A DNA stretch of 64,000 nucleotides from Pteria penguin (Eukaryota; Mollusca; Bivalvia; Pterioida; Pteriidae), in contig CM068593.1 of NCBI GenBank assembly GCA_035048485.1, positions 4,783,151 through 4,847,150 of the forward strand, read 5' to 3'. A program made the translations under genes and the position numbers. The notes beneath the pieces were generated by a model. It had not been told where the DNA came from. It made no database searches and saw only the letters and a program-made list of their open reading frames with translations. Positions 49,452 through 60,014 of the stretch are shown here, one piece after another (within the stretch, counting starts at the first letter, position 1; each line of letters starts with the position of its first letter).

Positions 49452-49930
49452 CCGTAAAATACTACTGTACTCTTGTCTTTTGACGTCATGTGGTATAGCG
49501 GTGCCTGTCGGTAAAATACCAGTATACGCTTGTCTTTGACGTTATTTGGTGAAGCGGTACCTGCCCGTAAAATATGAGTGTACACTTCTCTTTGACGTTG
49601 TTTGATGTAGCAGTGCCTGTCCGTAAAATACTAGTCTATGCTTGTCTTTTGACGTCATGTAGTATAGCGGTGCCTGTCCGTAAAGTACGAGTGTACGCTT
49701 GCCTTTGACGTCATATAGTATAGCGGTACCTGTCCCTAAACTACTAGTGTATGCTTGTCTTGTGACGCCATATGGTGTAGCGGTACCTGTCCATAAAATA
49801 CGAGTGTACGTTTGTTTTTGACGTCATATAGTATAGCGGTACCTATCCGTAAAATACTAGTGAACGCTGGTCTTTTTTACGTTAAATAGTGTAGCGGTAT
49901 CTGTCCGTAAAATACCAGTGTACGCCTTTT
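49452..49930 (+). repeat. 57-bp tandem array, about 9 copies
   Basis: CCGTAAAATAC anchors lie at 49452, 49509, 49565, 49621, 49678, 49733, 49791, 49847 and 49905 (spacings 55-58 bp). Other words are CAGTGTACGCTTGTCTTTTG, ACGTCAT and GTATAGCGGTACCTGTC. Units are moderately diverged. Confidence 0.93.
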
Positions 49931-50360
49931 ATCATAATAAGGAGCTTCCTGTTTATGAAAACAAAGTTTCCTGTTTATCATAATACAGAGCTTACTGTTT
50001 ATCATAATAGTTTCTTTTTATTACAATAGTGAGCTTCCTATTTATTATAATAGAGCTTTCTGTTTGACATAATAAAGCTTTCTGTTTGACATAATAGACT
50101 TTTCTGTTTGACATAATAGAGCTTTCTGTTTGACATAACAGAGCTTCCTGTTTGACATAATAGAGCTTTCTGTTTGACATAACAGAGCTTCCTGTTTGAC
50201 ATAATAGAGCTTTCTGTTTATTATAAAAGAGCTCCTTGTTTATCATAACAGAGCTGCCTGATAATCAAAATAAAGCTTCCTATTTATCATAATAAAGCTT
50301 CCTGTTTATCATAACAGAGCTGCCTGACAATCATGATAGAGCTTCCTGTTTATGTGGGAG
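49931..50360 (+). repeat. 22-bp tandem array (GAGCTTTCTGTTTGACATAA)
   Basis: About 19 units. The centre (50050-50225) alternates GAGCTTTCTG and GAGCTTCCTG with TTTGACATAATA; both margins use TTTATCATAATA and are diverged. A 22-residue periodic frame on the minus strand (49992-50246) is a repeat by-product. Confidence 0.92.
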
Positions 50361-50369
50361 CAAAATATC

Positions 50370-51740
50370 TCAGTCCATGTCACGCCTGATACATAGTGAG
50401 AGCACCGCCGGCGACTCGCCGATCTTATGCCTCATACATAGTGAGGGCACCGCCGGCGACTCGCCGATCTTATGCCTCATACATAGTGAGGGCACCGCCG
50501 GCGACTCCACGATGTCATGCCTGATACGCAGTGAGAGCACCGCCGGCGGCTTGCCGATGCCATGCGTGATATAGAGTGAAAGAACCGCCTGCGATTCGCC
50601 GATGTCATGCCTGATACATAGTGAAAGAACCGCCTGCGACTCGCCGATGTCATGCCTTAAACATAGTGGGAACACCGCCGGCGACTCGCTGATGTCATGC
50701 CTTATACATAGTGAAAGAACTGCCGGCGACTCGCTGATGTCATGCCTTATACATAGTGAAAGAACTGCCGGCGACTTGCTGAAGTCATGCCTAATACAGA
50801 GTGAGGGCACCGCCGGCGACTCGCCGATGTCATTCCTGATACAGAGTGAGAGCACCGCCGCGACCTCGTCGATGTCATGCCTGATACATAGTGAGGTTAC
50901 CGCCGGCTACACGCCTATATCATGCCTGATACAGAGTAAGAGCACCGCCGGCGACTCGCCGATGTCATGCCTGATACATAGTAAGAGCACCGGCGGCGGT
51001 TCGCCGATGTCATGCCTGATACAAAGTGAGGGCACCGCCAGTGACTCGCCAATGTCATGCCTGATACATAGTGAGAGCACCGCCGGCGGCTCGCCAATGT
51101 CATGCCTGATATAGAGTAAGAGCACCGCCGACGACTCGCCAATGTCATGCCTGATACATAGTGAGGGCACCGCCGGCGGTTCGCCGATGCCATGCCTGAT
51201 ACATAGTGAGGGCACCACCAGCGACTCGCCGATGTCATGCCTTATACATAGTGGGAAAACCGCCGGCGGCTGGCCCATATCATGTCTGATACATAGTGAG
51301 GGCACCGCCGGCGACTCGCTGATGTCATGCCTTATACATAGTGAAAGAACCGCCGGCGACTTGCTGAAGTCATGCCTGATACAGAGTGAAGGCACCGCCG
51401 GCGACTCGCCGATGTCATTCCTGATACATACTGAGGGCACCGCCTGCGACTCGCCGATGTCATGCCTGATACATAGTGAGGGCACCGCCGGCGACTCGCC
51501 GATGTCATGCCTTATACATAGTGGGAACACCGGCGGCGGCTCGCCAATGTCATGCCTGATACAGAGTGAGGGCACCGCCGGCGATTCGCTGATGTCATGC
51601 CTTATACATAGTGAAAGAACCGCCGGCGACTTGCCGAAGTCATGCCTGATACAGAGTGAGGGCACCGCCGGCTACTCGCCGATGTCATGCGTTATATATA
51701 GTGGAAGCATCGCCGGTGGCTCGTTGTCATGTTTGGTACA
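50370..51740 (+). repeat. GC-rich 45-bp tandem array (GGGCACCGCCGGCGACTCGC)
   Basis: About 30 copies of a 45-bp unit, key words GATGTCATGCC, TGATACATAGTGAGGGCACC and GCCGGCGACTCGCC. It contains the palindromes GCCGGC and (with neighbours) CGCCGGCG. It is far more GC- and CpG-rich than its flanks. Because 45 is divisible by three, both strands stay open with 15-residue periodic peptides (50602-51114 and 51142-51783 plus; 50370-50855 and 50907-51665 minus, up to 252 codons). Openness on both strands, no non-repeat domain and no upstream exon make coding unlikely, though this is the array where I would test it first. Confidence 0.93.
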
Positions 51741-51850
51741 GATTACAAGCACCACGGGTGGCGTGTCGGTGTACAGCGTGTGAACATCAACCGGATGGGT
51801 CCGCTGCATATGCCGAAGCTGCTGTGCGCTGCGGTAGGTATATATTATGA
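51741..51850. other. Transition between the 45-bp array and the hairpin
   Basis: Moderately GC-rich unique DNA, the last array unit being degenerate (GTTGTCATGTTTGGTACAG). Nothing recognised. Confidence 0.5.
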
Positions 51851-52009
51851 GAATCTAGAATCACCTCGAGTCCTAGATCGAAAGATATCAGTCGAGGGTG
51901 ACATACTTCGACATAACCCCATCCGAGGCGTTAGCCGGGGTTGGGATGTTGAAGCATGTCGCCCGAGACTGATATCTTTCGATCTGGGACGAGAGGTGAT
52001 TCTTGGTTC
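51851..52009. repeat. 159-bp near-perfect hairpin (foldback sequence)
   Basis: The left arm starts GAATCTAGAATCACCTCGAG. The right arm ends GAGGTGATTCTTGGTTC. AGATCGAAAGATATCAGTC (51875-51893) pairs perfectly with GACTGATATCTTTCGATCT (51967-51985). Pairing continues inward through GTGACATACTTCGACATAAC against GTTGGGATGTTGAAGCATGT with mismatches and small bulges. That leaves a loop of about 18 nt (ATCCGAGGCGTTAGCCGG). Arms are about 70 nt. It may be a miniature foldback transposon or the template of a long hairpin RNA. No flanking direct repeat is obvious. Confidence 0.85.
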
Positions 52010-53830
52010 TTTTTCTCGCCAAATAAACCCCCGTTTACCCCCTTTCAGTGCTTCTTCATTCCTGGCACTTTACACATCTTTGTCCTAGTTTCAATAATAC
52101 GCTAAAAATAGTTCCAAATAGGGAAGTTATTTTAATAACAATGATAGTGTGTAACAAAGAAAAAAGAGGAGTTACTGGCTCAGTTATGTGGCAGAAGTCA
52201 CAATGGAGCTATACAATACATGAATATAAATAATGTACTAGCACATATAACACATTACAAAAATATTTGATTGTATTGCAATTACGATACCGACTTAGGA
52301 CGGTCATTTAATTTGACAAAAGCCAAACAAATGGTGTTGTTAACCGGTTTTTGGGCCCACCTTCCCACTCCTCGTAACAGCAGATAAATCAAAGGACGTA
52401 CATTTAAAAATTTATAAATAATCCTCCATGTAAAGAACAAGGGTCAATAGGTATCGCATATTGAGAGGTCATAAAAATACAAACACGTAAGGTATTGTAA
52501 AGCACATAATGATATAAAAATATATGCGACATCAACATGATAAAACGTGCTCTGCCAGAAAGCGAGCTAAGACCCTAGATCTGTAAGAGTCCCGACTAAC
52601 AGTCAGAGGGGACGAGGTTCAGGACCATGTCTCCTCTGAAAGAGGTTTGGACAAGGCCCGTCATATAGTCACCACCGCCCTGTTTGTCACAAGAACATGA
52701 AACTAGTCAACATAAGTAAACAAACATACAAATATAAAAATAGTTTATTAAAACTTCTTTTTTCTGTATCTCAATATATATAGTAATAATTACGTAGTAA
52801 TACGCCGTGCTAGATCGATGTTCCAGATCGATTGATCTAGAACCACACTTCCGGTGGAATTCTTCAGCCTCGATTGCGAGAATTTTTTATATAAATGAAT
52901 TCTTCTTGGTGATGGCATAAGCAAATAACAAACATAATGAATATCCACATCGACTTCGTTCATTAATTCGGTACACATGCACTACACATATATTTTTTAT
53001 ATCGTTATGATAATAAGTTAGAGGGTGGTAGGACGTGCATGTGCAGGAACTGAAATGCGATGATTTAATTAATACTTAAACAAAATTTTGTTATCTCCTC
53101 GGGGGCCATATATACACTACGCGTAACATTCGAACACGACTAGGAAAGGATATCACGAATTCCCAAACCAGAGGCGGTATTTAATGGAGACGAAATGACT
53201 TTGTAGTTTAATTAATTAAAAGGTTAGTGTTAAATGGTGTGAGCCAAATCGAGGCTCATGATGATAATGTATCAGTTTACGCAATACTCGGGCGTAATAC
53301 GACAAATGAAAAAGGGGGAAAAGAAAAAAAAAGAGAGACAATGTTAAATGTTTTAAATTTCTTTATCCCTAGCAATATGACGGGTTCTTTTACCTTTCAC
53401 AATACAATTGTCGTCTGTCGTTATATATACAAGTACACTTATTTTATTGTCGAAACTAAAATACGTAATGGCGACAAGCGTAATGTAATTCATAACGTAC
53501 ACATATTTATGACTTTCTTCTTCTTCAGTTCAAATTTGTATCTGAAGGGATTTCTCAATCTAACGTGAAAAAGGCTCACGTCGCTGCACGAAGCAATCTT
53601 TCAGTTCATAACACTTTCGTGCGATTACTTATAAGTAAAATGAAGCTTACATTTCTACTACTGTGCTCCTATAATATACTTCTATCAAAAATCTATCAAA
53701 ATATCCTCTCTAAAAACTTTTAGGTACAAAGCTACGGGTTATAATAATAGAATTACAGAATGCTGATCTTGTGTTACATTCTATCACTTAAGTAGTAGTC
53801 ATGGTGTTTATTTATATATTTATTCATTGA
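52010..53830. other. AT-rich spacer, no supported gene
   Basis: Open frames at 51729-52088, 52048-52233, 52790-52978 and 53227-53568 show no recognisable domain. The last (113 codons) begins in unique DNA and is lysine/asparagine/phenylalanine-rich, as expected for AT-rich sequence. No tandem array. The region 52560-52640 has a vaguely tRNA-like GAGGTTCAGGACC, which I do not call. Confidence 0.5.
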
Positions 53831-53996
53831 TTTTAATTTATTTATCTATTTATTCATTTTCTTTCATTTAATTTTTTACATTAGTATTTACAAATACAGT
53901 ATCTAAATAAATATTTTAATTTATTTATCTATTTACTCATTTTCTTTCATTTAATTTTTTCATTTTTTATTTACAAATACCTTGTCTAAATGAATA
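53831..53996 (+). repeat. Tandem duplication of an ~83-bp AT-rich segment
   Basis: TTTTAATTTATTTATCTATT, CATTTTCTTTCATTTAATTT and ATTTACAAATAC occur twice in the same order, starting at 53831 and 53914, with a few substitutions and small indels. Confidence 0.85.
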
Positions 53997-55064
53997 TTCA
54001 AACGGTCTAAATAATTGATCTGAGACGAATACCCTCTACTTGCGCTGAGACAATATCAGAGAATAACCACGTTAGTCGAGTATGAAGTGCTTATTGTTCC
54101 AAATCCAATCCGGATAATACGCATAAAATAGATAATTTACCATAGCAACATATTGTATAAATGCAATACCATCTGCTAGGAGTGTTGCTATCTACAGGTA
54201 CTGTGGAGGTTGTCGATTTGATATGGAATAATTACGACATGTACTTTAGGTATATTTCCCTTTAAATCTGTTATTCTCAACTACTGAACGATAATGAAGC
54301 AACAAAATGTACGGATCATACCTCACAAAACAGAGGCAATCGGAATTCGAAAGCCAAACGAGTGTCAACAGTAATAATGTTCGACCGACACAATTAACCC
54401 ACGTGACCTCTCCTACCAAGCATTGAACTCTGGAACCAGTTGAGACGAAGAAAATTATCCTTCATGAAATTAAATTCCCACCCCCAATAAGATAGAGAGC
54501 CTGTAAATGAAAAAAACCAAATTATCTCATCCGAATAACCAAGTAAACTATACACATTAGATACGTATGAAGCAAATCCAATCAAATTCCAGAATGAAAT
54601 TGTGGACAATACACATTTGTAATTATTTGATGTAAAGAATTATCTAATTCTATATTGAAGTGAAAAGTACAAAATAATAATAAAAAAAAACCCAAATAAA
54701 TAAATCCAACCTCCCGTAAAAAAAGTAAAAAAGAAAAAAAACACCACACAAACACACACACAAAGCAAACAAACAAAAGACAAATCTCCATATTGATTTC
54801 GAAATCGAAAGAAGATTGAAAAGTATCTATACCCTATGATTTGTAGAGAATAGAAAACGTCATATGCTTAAACATGTACAGCGCCCTTCACTTAAACAGT
54901 GAAACGATTACAGAATGATAATGTAGGTAGTGAAGATGTAAGCAAACTCTTTGTCTACATCATTTCCATTTTACGAAAAACATAAAATGCCGAGAACAAC
55001 ACACTGAACTCAACGTTGTGAAGATAATCACGTAGACTTCAGCTGAATTCTAAGAGTTTTCTTG
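53997..55064. other. AT-rich spacer, nothing recognised
   Basis: Low-complexity A-rich and CA-rich stretches near 54680-54780. Two minus-strand frames (54394-54609, 54582-54791) are hydrophobic by composition only. Confidence 0.5.
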
Positions 55065-55860
55065 TCAGTGTACGCAATCCGTTACGTACGTTATGCTTAC
55101 TGCTAATGTACACAATCTGTTATGTTCGTTATGACTTCTGCTAATGAACAAAATCTGTTACGTGCGTTATGTCTACTATTATGTACACAATCTGTTACTT
55201 ACGTTATGCTTACTGCTAATGTACGCAATCCGTTACGTACGTTATGCCTACTGCTAATGTACACAATCCGTTACGTACGTTATGCCTACTGCTAATGTAC
55301 ACAATCCGTTACGTACGTTATGCCTACTGCTTATGTGCGCAATCTGTTACGTACATTATGCCTACTGCTAATGTACACAATCTGTTATGTTCCTTATGCC
55401 TACTGCTAATGTACGCAATCTGTTACGTACGTTATGCCTACTGCTAATGTACGCAATCTGTTACGTACGTTATGCCTACTGCTAATGTACGCAATCTGTT
55501 ACGTACATTATGCCTACTGCTAATGTACACAATCTGTTATGTTCCTTATGCCTACTGCTAATGTACGCAATCTGCTACGTACGTTATGCTTACTGCTTAT
55601 GTACGCAATCTGTTACGTACGTTATGCCTACTGCTAATGTACGCAATATGTTACGTACGTTACATGTATGCCTACTGCTAATGTACGCAATCTGCTATGT
55701 ACGTTATGCCTACTGCTTATGTACGCAATCTTTTATGTACGTTATTTCTACTGCTAACGTACGCAATCCGTTACTACGTTATGCCTACTGTCAATGTACG
55801 CAATCTGTTACGTACGTTATGCCTTCTGCTAATACACGCAATTTGCTATGTACATTTTTG
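55065..55860 (+). repeat. 38-bp tandem array (TATGCCTACTGCTAATGTAC)
   Basis: About 21 units of 38 bp, key words CGTTATGCCTACTGCTAATG and TACGCAATCTGTTACGTACG. CGTACG and ACGT palindromes occur in each unit. The first three units (55065-55200) and last three are diverged. Frames 55244-55447 and 55510-55884 are repeat by-products. Confidence 0.94.
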
Positions 55861-56984
55861 ATAACATTTTTAACGGACAGGTAGATAAAGACATATGTAA
55901 GGCATCAGGTGCAAATAAAAGGTAAAGGGGAATACCACAGAGTTTCATTGATAAGGCAGTGCCAGTCAGAGCTCTGCTATTTACACATCTCTCTATGCAA
56001 AGGACTTACCTGTAGTATTTAAAGGCGGTGTCATTTTGTTTCCTAGACACGATGAATAAAATCCTACACTTTATTCCTATAATGCTGATATCTCGCGAAG
56101 AATATAAAATCCACTTTATGAGCAATGTTTGTGTTCAGAATGCAGGTAGATTAATCCCCTTTAGGGTGCTAAAGACAATCCAAACTTCTGATAAATGAAT
56201 ATATGGTCCAATAAGTCCGGTCAGCCAGTATATTCAAACTGACATGAATTTTGACGGGACCCATTTATTGTTATGATGAATTCCGGCGAGACTGGCCTTA
56301 ACGTTACAATTTTGACATTTAGTGCGAACCGCTTCTCTTTAAACTGATGGCGACTAGCGAATTATTTTAGTGTTGTTTTCACGCTCACATCTGTGATAAG
56401 TAAGAAAACAATAACGGAGTAATTAGGTTTGTTGATAAAGGTAATGAATAAGGTAGATTACCTTAATAGATATAAGGTTTTTGCCTAATCCGCAGCAAAT
56501 TGTTCTATCGATTCACGAGATTTGTAACAACTTTTCATAGATCAAGCTCCCCTCAGTTACAGCCATAACATTCAAATTACCATATTAAGGTACTTAAAGA
56601 CTGGACATAGCAATCCATTCAATGCAATAAATTGACGTTAATGGTTTCCTTGTTTATCACTTACTCCCGGTAATTCCATCTTGGAACGCAAAATAAATAA
56701 AACTGACTTAAATGCCACACGGAGAACATGGCGCAGTGCCGAGTCATGCTTTTAAATACCTTGCTGATACAGGCTTCACTCTAGAAGTATTATCAAATAA
56801 TCTCGGAATAAGTTTGTAACCCGATGTTTACATCACCTTCAGCTTCCGAGTGGGCCTAGATGTCTACTAGTAACTCGTTGTTTTGTTAGTGTCCTTCACA
56901 TAAGATGATCAAAATATAAATTGGATTTGTATATTTCAAGTCGGGAAGGACTTACCTTTCTGCCACTTATAGGAAAGCAAGTCT
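55861..56984. other. AT-rich spacer, nothing recognised
   Basis: No tandem repetition, no open frame of note, no RNA gene recognised. Confidence 0.5.
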
Positions 56985-57885
56985 AAGCTTATGACTATGA
57001 TGAAGGTGGAAGCTTGACTATGATGAAGGTGGAAGCTTATGACTATGATGAAGGTGGAAGCTTATGACTATGATGAAGGTGGAAGCTTATGGCTATGATG
57101 AAGGTGGAAGCTTATGACTATGATGAAGGTGGAAGCTTATGGATATGATGAAGGTGGAAGCTTATGGCTATGATGAAGGTGGAAGCTTATGACTATGATG
57201 AAGGTGGAAGCTTATGACTATGATGAAGGTGGAAGCTTATAACTATGATGAAGGTGGAAGCTTATGGCTATGATGAAGGTGGAAGCTTATGACTATGATG
57301 AAGGTGGAAGCTTATGACTATGATGAAGGAGGAAGCTTATGACTATGATGAAGGTGGAAGCTTATGACTATGATGAAGGAGGAAGCTTATGACTATGATG
57401 AAGGTGGAAGCTTATGACTATGATGAAGGTGGAAGCTTATGACTATGATGAAGGTGGAAGCTTATGGCTATGATGAAGGTGGAAGCTTATGACTATGATA
57501 AAGGTGGAAGCTTATGACTATGATGAAGGTGGAAGCTTATGGCTATGATGAAGGTGGAAGCTTATGACTATGATGAAGGTGGAATCTTATGACTATGATG
57601 AAGGTGGAAGCTTATGACTATGATGAAGGTGGAAGCTTATGACTATGATGAAGGTGGAAGCTTATGGCTATGATGAAGGTGGAAGCTTATGACTATGATG
57701 AAGGTGGAAGCTTATGACTATGATGAAGGTGGAAGCTTATGGCTATGATGAAGGAGGAAGCTTATGACTATGATGAAGGTGGAAGCTTATGACTATGATG
57801 AAGGTGGAAGCTTATGACTATGATGAAGGTGGAAGCTTATGGCTATGATGAAGGTGGAAGCTTATGGCTATGATGAAGGTGGAAG
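56985..57885 (+). repeat. 25-bp tandem array with a HindIII site per unit
   Basis: About 36 highly homogeneous copies of a 25-bp unit, key word GGTGGAAGCTTATGACTATG then ATGAA. Nearly every unit keeps AAGCTT. The main variants are ATGGCTATG versus ATGACTATG, and GGAGGAAGC in three units. The first unit lacks TAT. Very low divergence suggests recent expansion. Confidence 0.97.
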
Positions 57886-58002
57886 GAAAATCTACACTCA
57901 AGATTGTTGTCTGACAATATAAAATGTTTTATATCATCCAATACGTTGATACGTGCTCCTTTCGTTCTCCTTTCATGTCTTCCATCTATCTATATTTAAA
58001 GC
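57886..58002. other. Short spacer
   Basis: Unique DNA between two arrays. Nothing recognised. Confidence 0.5.
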
Positions 58003-58085
58003 ACATGTATATACCCGACTGACCAGTCACATGTATATACCCGACTGTCCAGTCACATGTATATACCCGACTGTCCCGTCACATG
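58003..58085 (+). repeat. 26-bp tandem repeat (ACATGTATATACCCGACTG), 3 copies
   Basis: Three copies with substitutions in the CTGACCAGTC/CTGTCCAGTC/CTGTCCCGTC end. ACATGT is palindromic. Confidence 0.92.
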
Positions 58086-58559
58086 ATTTATGATCCTTAT
58101 ATCTATGAAGTAAAATATTATGAATAAAAGATATAATAATAGTGGCGCAGCGCCCTTATGCAAATGAATACACTAAAATTTGTACGATATATGTCTATTA
58201 TAATTGATATTTACATGTAACTGAATGTATACAGTTCTTGTTAAATTATACACTTCGCATTGTTTGTATGGAATTTGTTTATATCAATATGCTAAAATCG
58301 CTGGTTTCGAGGAGTTTTGCTCCCTCCCCTTTAGAGCCCTGCCTTTTTGCTTTTTTTTTGTTTGTTTGTTTTGAGGGTTTTTCTGTAACACAAAATTTAA
58401 GCTAGCTACGCCACTGAAATAATAACGTTAACAGAAAATTAAACCCTTGTTAGGAATGACAATGGTAGACAATACTGAAAACATTATGATCGACCCAGGT
58501 ATGGTGGGTCTGCTGTGTGTACAGAACATCTTTTATACTATTCTACTAAAACTAGCCAT
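58086..58559. other. AT-rich spacer, nothing recognised
   Basis: Contains a T-run and TTTGTTTG simple sequence near 58350-58372. No gene. Confidence 0.5.
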
Positions 58560-58809
58560 TCTCTAAATAATGACATATGAAAGGACTCACTAAATAATGA
58601 CATATGAAAGGACTCACTAAATAATGACAAATGAAAGGACTCACTAAATAATGACAAATGAAAGGACTCACTAAATAATGACAAATGAAAGGACTCACTA
58701 AATAATGACATATGAAAGGACTCACTAAATAATGACAAATGAAAGGACTCACTAAATAATGACATATGAAAGGACTCACTAAATAATGACATATGAAAGG
58801 ACTCACTAA
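58560..58809 (+). repeat. 27-bp tandem array (AATGACATATGAAAGGACTC), 9 copies
   Basis: Nine near-identical units differing mainly at one base (GACATATG versus GACAAATG). The order of the two types is about T,T,A,A,A,T,A,T,T. Both 84- and 94-codon minus-strand frames (58538-58792, 58552-58836) are periodic with nine residues and not supported as genes. Confidence 0.96.
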
Positions 58810-59994
58810 AGTCTGACGAAGAATATTTATTTCCACAGGCGGGGAACAGAGGGGACTCCTTTACTCTTCCATTTCTTTAGTTTTCATCGAAACATATTCC
58901 CCTACATTTAGAAATAATATACAAATGATGTTAAAGAATTACATATTCATTTAATTTGAAAATGTGTTTCCCCCTCTTCCTCCCCCCCCCCTTTCAAGGG
59001 GTGTTAGGTAGTGGTGGGATGAAGGTACGGGGGGAGGTGTTAGGTAGAGGACTGTTTTGGCCATTTTGTCACTTTCATTTGAATGGAACAATAATCATAT
59101 TTTCAGTCTATTGCGTAGTGGTATGTCTACATATTTCTCCTTGGCATTTTATATCAATGGCATCCGCAGTACATCGCTGTATCACGCGTGAGTCAAGATT
59201 GCGGATTTAATCAAGTATTTTACACCGTTGAATATCTAATGCTAGATTTGGGTCAAGGAAAGATAAAAAAACATGTATATCATATATACAGGACCTGCTA
59301 TACTAGAAATACAAGATGGTGGACTATGAAGCTAACGTTTCAGTTCTGATTGTTGCTAAGGGTAGGCATTCCTAGCTATGCATTGTATGGCATTTATTTA
59401 GACGCCATTTTATGCACCCTAAATGATTTTGAATGGTTTTAACACGTTCGTGTTGGTAAGACCACACAAAAAAATCTTGTTCTTTGGATTTTTATGATGA
59501 AAATAGAGAGGCGGCGAGCGAAATTATTTTTTTCAATATTTTTATCGAGCGATTTTTTTTTTTTTTTTTTTTGAAAACTGTGCCTTCATATATAACAGGA
59601 AAGTTTAAATAACATGCTTACAACTCCAACATACGACCATTTTCCTGTATTTTTCCTGTATATTTCAATGATACACTGACAACATCTAGCCTTATTCATA
59701 ATTACGGGCGGAGGCTGTCCGTATACTGTAAAGGTTTAACAAAGCGACACAGAGTTTCTGCGGGATTACTACTCATTTCTACGGAATGATTATGCATGTT
59801 TATACCTAAAAGTTAGTTAAAATATATATATTGAATATTATTAAAAGTAAAAATATTATTTATTTACGTATTATATCAGCGGCAAATTACGACATCATCG
59901 TTGCGGCGCTATTTATAGAAATGTATACACAGCGCTGCAGTGCTTAATATTTCATTTATTTTTAGAAACCTCGCTGTACGCGGTAATATAATTG
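58810..59994. other. AT-rich spacer with homopolymer runs
   Basis: C-run near 58983, and G-rich words with GTGTTAGGTAG twice (about 59000 and 59037). A run of about 22 T lies near 59550-59571. The 84-codon frame at 58956-59210 has no recognisable domain. Confidence 0.5.
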
Positions 59995-60014
59995 CAATCG
60001 GCCTCGGCCGATTG
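59995..60014. repeat. Perfect 9-bp-arm palindrome in AT-rich DNA
   Basis: CAATCGGCC-TC-GGCCGATTG forms a hairpin with a 2-nt loop. The flanks TAATATAATTG and TGTATATTA extend weak complementarity. The context GAAACCTCGCTGTACGCGG to the left is GC-richer than the surroundings. Possibly part of a dispersed repeat. Confidence 0.8.

Noticed and set aside
50907..51665. 252-codon open frame on the minus strand, and 170- and 213-codon frames on the plus strand
   Set aside because: They lie wholly in the 45-bp array. The unit is stop-free on both strands and divisible by three, so long frames are expected without selection.
52560..52640. tRNA-like sequence near GAGGTTCAGGACC
   Set aside because: Only a loose B-box resemblance; no credible A box or cloverleaf.
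58538..58836. Nine-residue repeat proteins on the minus strand
   Set aside because: Two overlapping frames of the 27-bp array are open at the same time; unit divisible by three, no other support.
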